Of a stretch of 64,000 nucleotides of DNA, positions 1-8,823 are shown in pieces (position 1 is the stretch's first letter; the number at the start of each line of letters is the position of its first letter). The notes beneath the pieces were generated by a model that did not search any database, was not told the origin of the DNA, and worked only from the letters and a program-made list of their open reading frames with translations. This stretch comes from Palsa-504 sp963789225. Its GTDB lineage: Bacteria; Actinomycetota; Actinomycetes; Streptosporangiales; Streptosporangiaceae. The stretch covers positions 1 to 64,000 of the forward strand of contig CAWBKD010000007.1 of NCBI GenBank assembly GCA_963789225.1, in the 5' to 3' direction. A program made the position numbers and the translations under genes.

Positions 1-766
1 GTGTGAGGAGACTTGGAAGACCGCAGAGATCTTGATCTTGCGCCACCAGCTCGCCGTCCTGCAACGACGGCAGCCGCGCCGCCCGAAACTGGACTGGGCG
101 GACCGGGCATTGCTCGCGACCCTGCTCGGCGTGATACCGAAAGCCCGTCGGCACGGGCTGCGGCTGCTGGTCACCCCCGACACGGCCCTGCGCTGGCACC
201 GCGACATCGTTCGCCGCCGCTGGGCCGCCAGGTCCATTCGCGGCAAGACCGGCAGACCGGCCACCCGCCGGAACATCAGAGCCTTGGCCCTCCGGCTGGC
301 CCGCGAGAACCCCGGCTGGGGATACCGCAGGATCCACGGTGAGCTGGCCGGCCTGGGAGCGAAGATAGCGGCGTCGACCGTGTGGGAAATCCTGAGGAAT
401 GCCGGGATCGACCCCGCGCCGCGACGAGCAGACCCTACCTGGCCGCAGTTCCTGCGCTCCCAGGCCGAGGCGATCCTGGCGTGCGATTTCTTCACCGCGG
501 ACCTGCTGGACGGCACCCAGGCTTACGTCCTGGCCGTGATCGAGCACGCCACCAGGCGCATCCGCATCCTCGGGGTCACTTTGCATCCCACCGGGGCGTG
601 GACCGCCCAGCAGGCCCGCAACCTGATCATGGACCTCGGCGAGCAGACGCACCGGGTCAAGTTCATGATCCGCGATCGCGGCTCGAACTACACCGCGGCG
701 TTCAACGCGGTCCTCGCTGATACCAGGATCCGGACTGTGCTCTGCAACGTCCGGACGCCGCGCATG
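1..766 (+). pseudogene. DDE (rve) transposase, N-terminal part, split by serine-recombinase element copy A
   Basis: Open from the window edge; the first clear in-frame start is TTG at 32, but the frame is open upstream. Sequence features: N-terminal ILRHQLAVLQRR block, HTH-like region (NPGWGYRRIHGEL), then the rve catalytic core with first Asp (ILACDFF) and second Asp (IRDRGSNYTAAF). The frame is intact to PRM at 764-766, where the serine-recombinase element begins. The catalytic Glu segment is missing here. It is nearly identical to the minus-strand segment at 58236-58992, which forms the outer arm of the inverted duplication. Without the Glu domain it cannot act as a transposase. Confidence 0.85.
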
Positions 767-789
767 AAACCTCGGGCTGCATACTGCAC

Positions 790-2423
790 CTCTTCGGAGC
801 GATTTGCGGGTAAGTGGCGTTCATGCAGGTCGGACGGTGTCGTGCCGGCGTCCTTGGTGGCGGGCGGCGGGTTGGGGCCGGGCGGGTTGTAGAGGACTTG
901 GTCTTTGTCGTTATACCGCTGCCCGCTGACAATTCCGGCGTGGTACCAGATCTTGACGGTGCTGGCGGACACGCCGAGCAGCTGGGCCATCTGGGTGAGC
1001 GGGATCAGGCCGGTGTCGAGCAGCCGCTGGCGGCGGCTGCGTAGCCGGTAGGTGCGGATGACGCGCTGCACCATGGCGGGGTTGAAGGGGCGTCCCTCGC
1101 CGTTGGCCAGGCCGCGGCTGCGGAGGATGGCGGCGATCTCGGCGCAGGTGTGGTGGTCCAGCAGCTTGTCGATCTCGGCGATGGTGCTGGCCTTGGTCTG
1201 CCGGATCTTCCAGGCCGGCTCGGGGACCGGCAGGGTGAGGGTGCGGTGCTGGCCGCCGGCCAGGCGGGCGTGCGCGGTGATGGTGTCGCTGGTGCGGGTC
1301 ACGGTGACGTCGGTGAGCAGCAGGCGGGCGATGCGCTTGCGCTCCCGCTGCGGGGTGGCGGGGTCGTTCCAGATGCCGGGCAGGTCGGTGACGAGCTGGG
1401 CGATCCGGTCCTTCTGGGCGTCGGTGAGCTGCCCGGCGTGCTGCTCGCGGGCTTTGTCGTAGGCGGCCTGGGCGTCGTTGAGGCCGCGGAGGGCGGTGTT
1501 CCAGTCGGCTTCGAGGGTGCCGGCGACGAGCTGGTTGGCGGGGTCGACGGCGAGGTAGCGGCGGGGGCAGGTCGGTGGTAGCGGGCGCGCTCGACGTGGG
1601 CGGCGCGCAGCGCGTCGGCCTCGGCCGCGCGGTGCTCGAGTTCGGCGGAGACCTGGAGGGCGGCCTCGACGGCCAGCGGGGTGAGGGTGCCGATGAGCAG
1701 CTGTCCGATGTGCTCGTCGAGGGTGTGGCCGGGGATGGCGGTGCAGATGGGGCGGGCGTTGGCGATGCCGTCGCGCTGGCAGAGGTAGGTGGGCAGGTCT
1801 TTCCCGCCGCGGGCGTGGTAGCGAATGGTCATCCGCCCGCCGCAGCGGCCGCACATGATGATGCCCTGCAGCAGGGCGGGGCCCTCGCGGGGCGGCCCGG
1901 CGGCGCGGTCGCGGCCGTGCGCGACGGCGTTGGCCGCGAGCCTGGCGGTGTTGGCTTCCCACTGGCCCAGGGTGATGTATCCGGGGTGGGCGCCGGGGAT
2001 GAAGGAGATCCATTCCTCGCGGGGCACGGTGATGCTGCTGCGTTTCCCGCCGGGCAGCAGCTGCTCGCGGTGCCGGCCGTAGGTGAACGCGCCGGCGTAG
2101 CGGGGGTTGTGCAGCACGTGCAGCACGGTGGAGTGCCGCAGCGGCTGCCAGTCGACCTCGCCCTTGCGGGGTCCTTTCTCGTGCCGCCAGGGGAAGGGCA
2201 GCCCGGCGGCGTTGAACGCCTTGACCACGGCGGTGGCCGACCCGGCGGCCTCGAACGTGGCGAGCAGGTGCCGGACCGCGCCGGCGATGGCGGTGTCGGG
2301 GTCGAGGATGACGTGCCCGGCGGCGTCGTAGACCAGGCCGACGGGCAGCGGCATGACCAGCTCGCCGCGGCGGGCCTTGGACAGGATCCCGCCGCGCAGC
2401 CGGGCCCGGATGAAGTGGAGCTC
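790..2423 (-). pseudogene. Large serine recombinase, C-terminal part (copy A)
   Basis: Recombinase domain and zinc ribbon (CGRCGGRMTIRYHARGGK, then YLCQRDG), then the C-terminal coiled-coil region and an HTH-like end (LGVSASTVKIWYHAG). Relative to copy B it has a net 4-base deletion near 1571-1580 that shifts the frame after ERARY. It is separated from its catalytic domain (9898-10364) by the 7.5-kb RIT element. The last codons (EVQYAARGF) run to the element end at 767, so the natural stop codon probably lies across the junction in the circular form. Not functional. Confidence 0.85.
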
Positions 2424-2511
2424 GTACTCTTATGCGGACTTCCCCGTTATGCGGACCATAAGCTGTGAGGACGCTGCGGGCTTGGCCGGCGTTGTCGGGA
2501 TGTCGGCATAA
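2424..2511 (+). repeat. RIT left end: inverted repeat plus three recombinase-site repeats
   Basis: TTATGCGGAC occurs at 2430-2439 and 2447-2456 as direct repeats, and GTCGGCATAA (inverted) at 2502-2511. The right end carries the mirror image at exactly the same distances: 17 bp between the outer two, and 65 bp from the second to the third repeat. These are probable recombinase binding sites. Confidence 0.8.
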
Positions 2512-2606
2512 TCCCAGCCCGTCGGCTGCTTGCTTCCGGCTTCTTCCCAGGTCGGGGGCTGATTCTTCTCTCCGGACGCGCTGGTCGTCCGGATGAGGAG
2601 TTCATG

Positions 2607-3830
2607 ATGGCGAAAACGAAACCGTGCTGGGCGAAGGTGTCCGGGCCGCTCGCGGAGTACGCGGACGGGTTCCGGGCCGAGCTGTTCCGGCTCGGCTATA
2701 CCCTGCTCACCGCGGCCTGCCAGCTGCGGCTGACCGCTCACCTGAGCCGCTGGCTGACCGCTGAATGCCTGGCCGCACAGGATCTGGACATGCCGACGGC
2801 GGGACGGTACTTCGCGGCCCGCCGCCTGGCGGGATACGCGAACGAGCGGACCACCGAGGCACTCGGCCCGCTGCTGGGCTATCTCCGCAGGCTGAGGGCG
2901 GCCCCGCTTCCGCCGGCGGAGCCGGCGACGGAGACGAGCCTGCTGCTGGACCGGTTCGCGGCCTACCTGGCGTCCGAGCGGGGCCTGGCGCCGGCGACGG
3001 TCGGGCTGAACGTCCGCCTGGCCTGCCCGTTCCTGCAGCAGCGGGCACTCGAACACGGCGGGCGCCTGGGCCTGGAGCAGCTGACCGCCGGCGAGGTACG
3101 GGCATTCGTGCTGGACCGGGCCCGGAAGCAGCCGCGGTCGGCCAAGCGGATCGTGACCGCGCTGCGGTCCCTGCTCCGTTTCCTGCACGTCGGCGGCGTC
3201 CTGGCCGTCCCGCTGGCGGGCGCGGTGCCGTCGCCGGCCGGGCACGCGCTGGCCGGGCTGCCCAGGGCGCTGGAGCCCGGGCAGGTCGCGGCGATGCTGG
3301 ACTCCTGCGACCCGGCCACCGCGACCGGGCGCCGGGACCGGGCGGTCCTGCTGCTGCTGTCCCGGATGGGCCTGCGAGCCGGCGAGGTCGCGGGGCTCGG
3401 CCTGGACGACATCGACTGGCGGCGCGGCGAGATCACGGTCCGCGGCAAGGGCGGGCGCCGGGACCGGCTGCCGCTGCCCGCCGACGTGGGCGCGGCGATC
3501 GTCGCCTACCTGCGCGACGGCCGCCCGGCCGGCGCGCTGGACCGCACGGTGTTCATCGCCGCCCAGGCACCCCGGGAAGCGCTGGCCTATACCGGGATCA
3601 CCACGATCGTCGCCGGTGCCGCCGCCCGGGCCGGGATCCCCGGGCCGGTCCACGCCCACCGGCTGCGCCACTCGGCCGCGACCGCGATGCTGCGCGGCGG
3701 CGGATCCCTGACCGAGATCGGGCAGGCCCTGCGCCATGCCCGCCCGGCCACGACCGCGATTTACGCCAAGGTCGACGTCCACGCGCTGCGCCCGCTGGGC
3801 CGCCCCTGGCCCGGGCAGGAAACCGCATGA
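2607..3830 (+). CDS. Tyrosine recombinase 1 of the RIT element
   Basis: A tyrosine recombinase of about 407 aa. The N-terminal half is a SAM-like core-binding domain (LLLDRFAAYLASERGLAPATV). The catalytic half has box I Arg in MGLRAGEVAGL, the beta-hairpin Lys in VRGKGGRRDRLPL, box II HRLRHSAAT, the His of ALRHARPATT and the nucleophile Tyr in IYAKVD, so all catalytic residues are present. Two adjacent ATGs exist at 2604 and 2607; the second has better spacing from GAGGAG at 2595-2600. The stop overlaps the start of recombinase 2 (ATGA), implying translational coupling. RIT recombinases are thought to act together on the element ends. Confidence 0.9.
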   Translation: MAKTKPCWAKVSGPLAEYADGFRAELFRLGYTLLTAACQLRLTAHLSRWLTAECLAAQDLDMPTAGRYFAARRLAGYANERTTEALGPLLGYLRRLRAAPLPPAEPATETSLLLDRFAAYLASERGLAPATVGLNVRLACPFLQQRALEHGGRLGLEQLTAGEVRAFVLDRARKQPRSAKRIVTALRSLLRFLHVGGVLAVPLAGAVPSPAGHALAGLPRALEPGQVAAMLDSCDPATATGRRDRAVLLLLSRMGLRAGEVAGLGLDDIDWRRGEITVRGKGGRRDRLPLPADVGAAIVAYLRDGRPAGALDRTVFIAAQAPREALAYTGITTIVAGAAARAGIPGPVHAHRLRHSAATAMLRGGGSLTEIGQALRHARPATTAIYAKVDVHALRPLGRPWPGQETA

Positions 3831-4594
3831 CGGCGGACGGGCGCCCGCTGCGGGACTGGCTGGAAGACTACCTGGCACTGCGCCGCGCGCTGGGCTTCAG
3901 GCTCAAGACCGCCGGCCGGCTGCTCGGCCAGTTCGTCAGCTGGCTCGACGACCGCGGCACCGGCACGATCACCACCGAAGACGCCCTGGCATGGGCTGTG
4001 CTCCCGCCCGGGGCCTCGCAGGCATGGCAGTCGATCCGGCTCAGCACGGTCCGCGGGTTCGCCGCCTACCTGCACGGCACCGACCCGTCGGTCCAGGTCC
4101 CCCCGCCCGGCCTGATCCGCCGCGGGAACGACCGCGCGACCCCCTACATCTACTCCGACGCCGAGATCAGCGCCATCATCGCCGCGGCCGGCACCCTGCG
4201 GCCCCGGTTCCGGGCCGCCACCTACCAGGCCCTGATCGGCCTGCTCGCAGCAAGCGGCGTCAGAATCGGGGAAGCGCTCTCCCTCGACCGCGGCGACCTC
4301 GACGCTGACCAGGGCATGCTCACCATCCGGGACGCCAAGTTCGGCAAGACCCGGCTGATCCCGCTGCACCCCACCGCTACCGCCGCGCTGGACCGGTACT
4401 CGGCACTGCGGGACGAGCATCACCCCCGCCCGGCCGACCCGGCGCTGTTCTTGTCCACCGCCGGGACACGGCTGCGGCACAGCAACGTCAGCCTCACGTT
4501 CAGCAAGCTCACCGCCCAGGCCGGGCTGGCCCGGAGGTCAGCGTCCTGCCGTCCCCGGATCCATGACGTCCGCCACTCCTATGCGGTGGCTACC
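3827..4594 (+). pseudogene. Tyrosine recombinase 2 of the RIT element, 5' part
   Basis: Begins with the ATG of the ATGA overlap: MTADGRPLRDWLEDYLALRR, typical of the second RIT recombinase. Catalytic residues visible: Arg in ASGVRIGEALSL, Lys in RDAKFGKTRLIPL, box II IHDVRHSYAVAT. The coding sequence stops making sense exactly after CTACC (4590-4594). The missing end (TSFLGWYRDGADVAAM through the Tyr region) lies at 8650-8823 after another CTACC (8645-8649). The gene is therefore split by a 4.05-kb insertion and inactive, which probably immobilises the trio unless it is helped in trans. Confidence 0.88.
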
Positions 4595-4614
4595 GAAATG
4601 AGCAGAATTGCATC

Positions 4615-4855
4615 TGATGCATCATTCCGCAGTCTGCGTGAATGGGCGCTGCCTGCGGCGCAGGCTGCAGCCCTGCCGGGCCGCACGCGGGCGTTGCTTG
4701 ACACGGCGGTCCTGACCTGCGGCAATGCGTCCCGCCGGTGACTGGTGCAACTTCGATGCATGTGATGTCGTCCCGTCTGGTGCGTCATTGTTGCACCAGG
4801 TGGACGGGTGATGCATCCGGCGCCCGGATCACGGGGGCGGGTGCATCATGATGCC
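4615..4855. repeat. TGATGCATC iterons and a 9-bp inverted repeat at the element left end
   Basis: Copies: TGATGCATCA (4615-4624), CGATGCATG (4754-4762), TGATGCATCC (4809-4818), GTGCATCATGATGCC (4841-4855). A perfect inverted repeat CTGGTGCAA / TTGCACCAG lies at 4742-4750 and 4791-4799. All are upstream of the integrase start. They could be recombinase arm sites or operators for the Xre protein. Apart from these, no gene is seen in 4600-5048. Confidence 0.55.
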
Positions 4856-5048
4856 CGCGACCGCCGCCGGGTCCGTCGTTACCAGCGGCTTGCCGGGTGC
4901 GCAGCGGCGGTCCGGGAGGTGATCGCGACACGCGGCTGACCTGGGGGTGCGCCTGCGGGGTTGCGGCGGGTGCCAGGATGTGGCATCTGATCCGGTCGCA
5001 TCCGGTGCCGGCGCGATTGCGTTAAGTGCGTTGCCTGAGGGGGTGCTC

Positions 5049-6467
5049 ATGACGGGGAGGGGAAAGGCCGCGGGGTCGGCTGCTTTAGTGCTGGTGGACG
5101 GCGCGGTGCCGCTGCGGCCCGAGCCCGCGCTGTTCGACGCGATGCTGGAGGGCTGGCGGCGCCAGCAGGAGGCCCGCCGGCTGTCCGGGCCGCTGATCGA
5201 GGGCCGGGACCGGCTGGTGCGCCGGTTCCGGGAGTTCACCGGCGGCTGGCCGTGGCAGTGGACGCCGGAGCAGGTCGAGCACTGGGTCGCTTCGGGCGGG
5301 TGGGCGCATTCGACGATCCGCTCGTATGAGGGTGCGCTGGCGGCGTTCCTGGACTACCTGTGCGATCCGCGGTACGGGTGGGTCGCCGAGTGCGAGCAGC
5401 AAGCCGGCGCCCGTCCGGTGCAGGTGTGCCATGACGGCAACATGGCCGTTCACGCGGCGGAGTACGAGGGCCGGCCGGAACGGCGGCCGCTGACCCGGGC
5501 CGAGCTGCAGTCGTTCCTGGACGCGGCCGACGATCACGTGGAGCGGGCGGCGTCATCGCGGCGCAAGGGCTGGCTGGCCTCGTTCCGCGACGCGACGCTG
5601 TTCAAGGTCGTCTACGGGTGGGGGCTGCGGCGCCGGGAGACCGCGATGCTCGACGTGAATGACTTCACGGCCAACCCCGCGGCCCCTGAGCTCGGCGGGC
5701 TGGGCATCTGCCAGGTCCGGTACGGCAAGGCGATGCGGGGCAGCCCGCCGCGGCGGCGGGCGGTCGCCACGGTGATGCCGTGGACTGCTGAGGCACTGGC
5801 CCAGTACATCGAGCAGGTCCGGCCGTGCTACGAGACGGCGGCCGGGCAGGCGGCGCTGTGGCTGACCGAGCGGGGCGGGCGGATCTCGCCCCGTCAGGTT
5901 GACGACCGGTTCGCGCAGTGGCGGGCCGCGGCCGGGCTGCCCGCCGAGCTGTCGGTCCACTGCCTGCGTCACTCGTATATCTCGCACCTGATCGAGGACG
6001 GTGCGGACCCGCTGTTCGTCCAGCAGCAGGCCGGGCATTCATGGGCATCCACCACGGCCGTCTACACGACGGTCGGGCAGGACGCGAGGAACAGGATGCT
6101 GCGCGCGGCGCTGGCCCGCGCCTTCGAGGGAGAGGACACCCATGGCAAGAACCCCCGGTTACCGGTGGCACCTGCGGCGGCTGATGGCAGAGAAGGACAT
6201 GTACGCCACGACGCAGCTGGTGCCGCTGCTAGCCGAGCGGGGCGTCAAGTTGTCCCGCGAGCAGGTATACCGGCTGGTCACGGGCGTGCCGGAACGGCTG
6301 AGCCTGGCCACCCTGGCGGCGCTGTGCGACATCCTGGGCTGCCAGCCGGGCGATCTGATCGAGATGGTCACCGCGCCGGCCCCCGCCAGGCCGGCCCGGC
6401 ATCGCCGGCGGATCTGCCCAGGCCGGTCCGGGCCCGCGTCGCACCCGGGCAGGGAGGCGGACGGTAG
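5049..6467 (+). CDS. Tyrosine integrase of the nested element
   Basis: Start at ATG 5049 behind GAGGGGG. The core-binding domain spans about residues 45-150. Catalytic Arg lies in YGWGLRRRETAML, Lys region in VRYGKAMRGSPPRRRAV, box II in HCLRHSYISHL, His in QQAGHSWASTT and Tyr in AVYTTV. The catalytic fold is complete by about residue 360 (LARAFEGED). The frame then runs about 107 codons further, through the whole overlapping Xre gene, without a stop. That tail is low-complexity shadow translation, so the original stop codon was probably lost by mutation or indel near 6140. The integrase core looks intact; whether the tail harms it is unknown. Confidence 0.82.
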   Translation: MTGRGKAAGSAALVLVDGAVPLRPEPALFDAMLEGWRRQQEARRLSGPLIEGRDRLVRRFREFTGGWPWQWTPEQVEHWVASGGWAHSTIRSYEGALAAFLDYLCDPRYGWVAECEQQAGARPVQVCHDGNMAVHAAEYEGRPERRPLTRAELQSFLDAADDHVERAASSRRKGWLASFRDATLFKVVYGWGLRRRETAMLDVNDFTANPAAPELGGLGICQVRYGKAMRGSPPRRRAVATVMPWTAEALAQYIEQVRPCYETAAGQAALWLTERGGRISPRQVDDRFAQWRAAAGLPAELSVHCLRHSYISHLIEDGADPLFVQQQAGHSWASTTAVYTTVGQDARNRMLRAALARAFEGEDTHGKNPRLPVAPAAADGREGHVRHDAAGAAASRAGRQVVPRAGIPAGHGRAGTAEPGHPGGAVRHPGLPAGRSDRDGHRAGPRQAGPASPADLPRPVRARVAPGQGGGR

Positions 6468-6492
6468 CGGCGCGCTGCCCCGCAGGCCATGA
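6142..6492 (+). CDS. Xre/Cro-type helix-turn-helix protein
   Basis: A 116-aa protein, MARTPGYRWHLRRLMAEKDM. The HTH spans about residues 12-75: LVPLLAERGVKLSREQVYRL forms helices 2-3 and LATLAALCDILGCQPGDLIE is the classic Xre C-terminal helix pair. The basic Arg/Pro-rich tail (PARPARHRRR) may contact DNA. It lies between the integrase and the Cys-rich protein, and its stop TGA (6490-6492) overlaps an ATG at 6489. Likely controls excision or expression of the three-gene element; the iterons at 4615-4855 are candidate sites. Confidence 0.8.
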   Translation: MARTPGYRWHLRRLMAEKDMYATTQLVPLLAERGVKLSREQVYRLVTGVPERLSLATLAALCDILGCQPGDLIEMVTAPAPARPARHRRRICPGRSGPASHPGREADGSGALPRRP

Positions 6493-6556
6493 GCTGACCG
6501 GCCATGACCGGCGGCGGCCGTGCGCTTCCTGCCGCCGGGAGCAGCTGATCCGGCAG

Positions 6557-8590
6557 GTGATCACGGCCGAGGGGTCTCTGCCCGCCGCCGCTGTCGCCGC
6601 AGCGGTGGACGCCCTGGTCACCAGCCCGGCGGTGCTGCGCGAGCTGGCTGCAGCGGCCGCCGCCGACCCGGGCATGCTCCGGCACGGGGCACCGCCGGCG
6701 GCCGGGCGCCTGGTGTCCGAGCTGATCGCGCGCGGCTCGACGACACTGGCCCTGCCCCGGTGCGCGCGCTGCGGCCGGGACGGGGTCCCGCTGTTCCGCA
6801 CGCCCGGCGGGGGCATGTGCAAGGCATGCACCGCCCGCCAGAACACCGCCGAATGCGCGCACTGCGGCGAGGTCAAGGCGGCCGCCGGCCGCGACGGCGC
6901 CGGGCAGCGGATCTGCGAGCGGTGCCGCCGCCGGGACCGGGGTCACCGCCAGTGCGGGAGATGCGGCAAGGCCGCCTCGATCGCGGTGCGCGCCCGCGAC
7001 GGCGCGCCGGACATCTGCGTCAACTGCTACCGGATGCCCAGCGCCGTCTGCAGCGTCTGCGGCACCTACCGGGAGTGCAGCTTCGCTGCCAGCGACCATC
7101 CGGTCTGCCCGTCATGCACGCCGCGGGCCGTCGCCCGCTGCGCCCGCTGCGGCCAGGACCGCCCGGCCCAGGCCCGCTGGCCCGAAGGGCCGGTCTGCGA
7201 CCCGTGCTACACCGCCGCGCTGCGGCACCGGGCACCATGCGCATCCTGCGGGCAGGAGCGGCGGCTCGTGTCCCCGCCCGGCCCGGGCGCCACCACCTGC
7301 GCCACCTGCGCCGGCATCCCCGTGACCTGCGCATGCACCAGCTGCGGCACAGAAGACAAGCTCTACCAGCGAGGTCTGTGCGCCCGGTGCAGCCTGCGGC
7401 GCCGCGCCACGGCGCTGCTCACCGCGCCCGGAGGGGACACCCCGGCCGCGCTGGCGCCCGTGCTCGAGGCGATCTGCGCCGCTCGCAACCCGAGATCCGC
7501 GCTCAACTGGCTGAGCAGAAGCCAAGCCGCCGCGCTCCTCGCCCAGGTCACCGCGGGGACCCTGCCGGCCACCCACGAGGCACTTGACGCCTGCCCCCGC
7601 CGCCGGGCAGCCGACCAGATGCGCCAGATCCTCGTCAGCGGCGGCGCGCTGCCGCCCCGCGACGAGGAACTCGCCCGTGCCGAGCAGTGGCTCGCCGCCC
7701 TGCTCAGCGACATCACCGACCCCGGGCACCGCCAGCTCGTCCGCGCGTTCGCGACCTGGCACGTGATGCGGCGCCTGCGCCGCGCCGCCGCCGCCAGTCC
7801 CCGGCCCCGGACCCGCACCGCCCACGCCCGGAACACCATCAAGGCAGCAGCCAGGCTCCTGGCCTGGCTCGCCGAGCGCGGGACCGCCCTGGCCGGCTGC
7901 CGCCAGGCCGACATCGACGAATGGCTGGCTACCAGCCCCGGCGCCTGCAACGTCAGCGACTTCCTGACCTGGGCCGCCCGCCGCGGGCACTGCCCCCGCC
8001 TCGATGTCCCCCGCACGCAGCGCCGTGACGGGACCGCGATCACCGGCGACCGCCGCTGGGAACTGGCAGCCCGGCTCCTGAACGACAACACCCTCGATCC
8101 CGTCGACCGGGCCGCCGGCTGCCTCGTCCTGCTCTACGGCCAGCCCGCGACCCGCATCGCCGCGCTCACCACCAGCCAGATCACCAGCCACGGCGACGAC
8201 GAGGACGTCACCATCCAGCTCGGCCAGCACGACATCCCCGTCCCCGCCCCGCTCGGCAGGCTGCTGCTCACGCTCGCCGCCGAAGGCAAGCCCTACGCCG
8301 GCACCGGAACGCCCCGCGACCGCAAATGGCTGTTCCCAGGACAGCTGCCCGGAAAGCCGATCACCCCCGAACGCCTGGCCGAACGGCTCCGCGCCATCGG
8401 CGTCCCGGTCATGGCCGGGCGCCGCACCGCACTCATCGACCTGGCCGCCCAGATGCCCGCCGCCGTGCTCGCCGACAGCCTCGGGTTCCGGCCCGCCACC
8501 GCCGTCAGATGGAGGCACCAGGCCGGTGCCGACTGGAACCGGTACGCGGCCGAGCTAGCCCGGGAACACAATCACGAACCCGGGGAATAG
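6557..8590 (+). CDS. Cys-rich multi-zinc-ribbon protein with degenerate tyrosine-recombinase C-terminus
   Basis: At least 677 aa. Residues about 68-282 contain seven consecutive CxxC...CxxC units (CARC/CKAC, CAHC/CERC, CGRC/CVNC, CSVC/CPSC, CARC/CDPC, CASC/CATC, CTSC/CARC), a tandem zinc-ribbon array. The C-terminal 300 residues resemble a phage-integrase fold: core-binding helices (ARLLAWLAERGTALAGCRQA), a box I-like Arg (LYGQPATRIAALTTSQI) and an end-like block (GFRPATAVRWRHQAGADW), but no HxxR or Tyr nucleophile. The chosen start is GTG 6557. Coding-like sequence (CASCRREQLIRQ) extends upstream, and the coupled ATG at 6489 hits a stop after two codons, so a one-base deletion near 6494 may have removed the true start. 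Likely an accessory recombination factor. Confidence 0.7.
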   Translation: MITAEGSLPAAAVAAAVDALVTSPAVLRELAAAAAADPGMLRHGAPPAAGRLVSELIARGSTTLALPRCARCGRDGVPLFRTPGGGMCKACTARQNTAECAHCGEVKAAAGRDGAGQRICERCRRRDRGHRQCGRCGKAASIAVRARDGAPDICVNCYRMPSAVCSVCGTYRECSFAASDHPVCPSCTPRAVARCARCGQDRPAQARWPEGPVCDPCYTAALRHRAPCASCGQERRLVSPPGPGATTCATCAGIPVTCACTSCGTEDKLYQRGLCARCSLRRRATALLTAPGGDTPAALAPVLEAICAARNPRSALNWLSRSQAAALLAQVTAGTLPATHEALDACPRRRAADQMRQILVSGGALPPRDEELARAEQWLAALLSDITDPGHRQLVRAFATWHVMRRLRRAAAASPRPRTRTAHARNTIKAAARLLAWLAERGTALAGCRQADIDEWLATSPGACNVSDFLTWAARRGHCPRLDVPRTQRRDGTAITGDRRWELAARLLNDNTLDPVDRAAGCLVLLYGQPATRIAALTTSQITSHGDDEDVTIQLGQHDIPVPAPLGRLLLTLAAEGKPYAGTGTPRDRKWLFPGQLPGKPITPERLAERLRAIGVPVMAGRRTALIDLAAQMPAAVLADSLGFRPATAVRWRHQAGADWNRYAAELAREHNHEPGE

Positions 8591-8649
8591 CTCCCGGTCG
8601 CTCTGCCCGGGCTGAGGTATTCAGTGCGGTCGGAACATTGCTCTCTACC

Positions 8650-8823
8650 AGTTTCCTCGGCTGGTACCGCGACGGCGCCGACGTCGCCGCGATGATGCCC
8701 CGGCTATCCACCTATCTCGGCCATAACGACCCAAAACACACATATTGGTACTTGTCGGCCGCGCCCGAGCTGATGGCGCTGGCCGGCGACCGGCTGCACG
8801 CCCACCTGAACGGACAATCATGA
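8650..8823 (+). pseudogene. Tyrosine recombinase 2 of the RIT element, 3' part
   Basis: Encodes SFLGWYRDGADVAAMMPRLS, then TYLGHNDPKHTYWYLSAAPEL, the His and Tyr segment of the split recombinase. Ends in TGA overlapping the ATG of recombinase 3 at 8820. It completes the 3827-4594 fragment when the nested element is removed. Confidence 0.88.

Larger units (their letters stand above)
4595..8649 (+). mobile_element. Three-gene tyrosine-integrase element nested in RIT recombinase 2
   Basis: Bounded by a 5-bp direct repeat CTACC (4590-4594 and 8645-8649); removing one copy restores the recombinase reading frame across HSYAVAT-SFLGWYRDG. It carries an integrase, a small Xre-type protein and a 677-aa Cys-rich recombinase-like protein, all on the plus strand. 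No long terminal inverted repeat is visible, as expected for tyrosine-recombinase integration at a short core. The left end carries TGATGCATC-type repeats. Confidence 0.75.

Noticed and set aside
2430..3878. 482-aa minus-strand frame opposite RIT recombinase 1, and the 658-aa plus frame at 2765-4741
   Set aside because: Arg/Pro/Gly-rich shadow translations of the recombinase genes; no domain. Only the 3827-4594 portion of the plus frame is real.
6557..8590. Reading the Cys-rich protein as a ferredoxin or RING-type protein
   Set aside because: The spacing is CxxC pairs separated by 12-25 residues with basic surroundings, and the C-terminus is recombinase-like; iron-sulfur spacing is absent.
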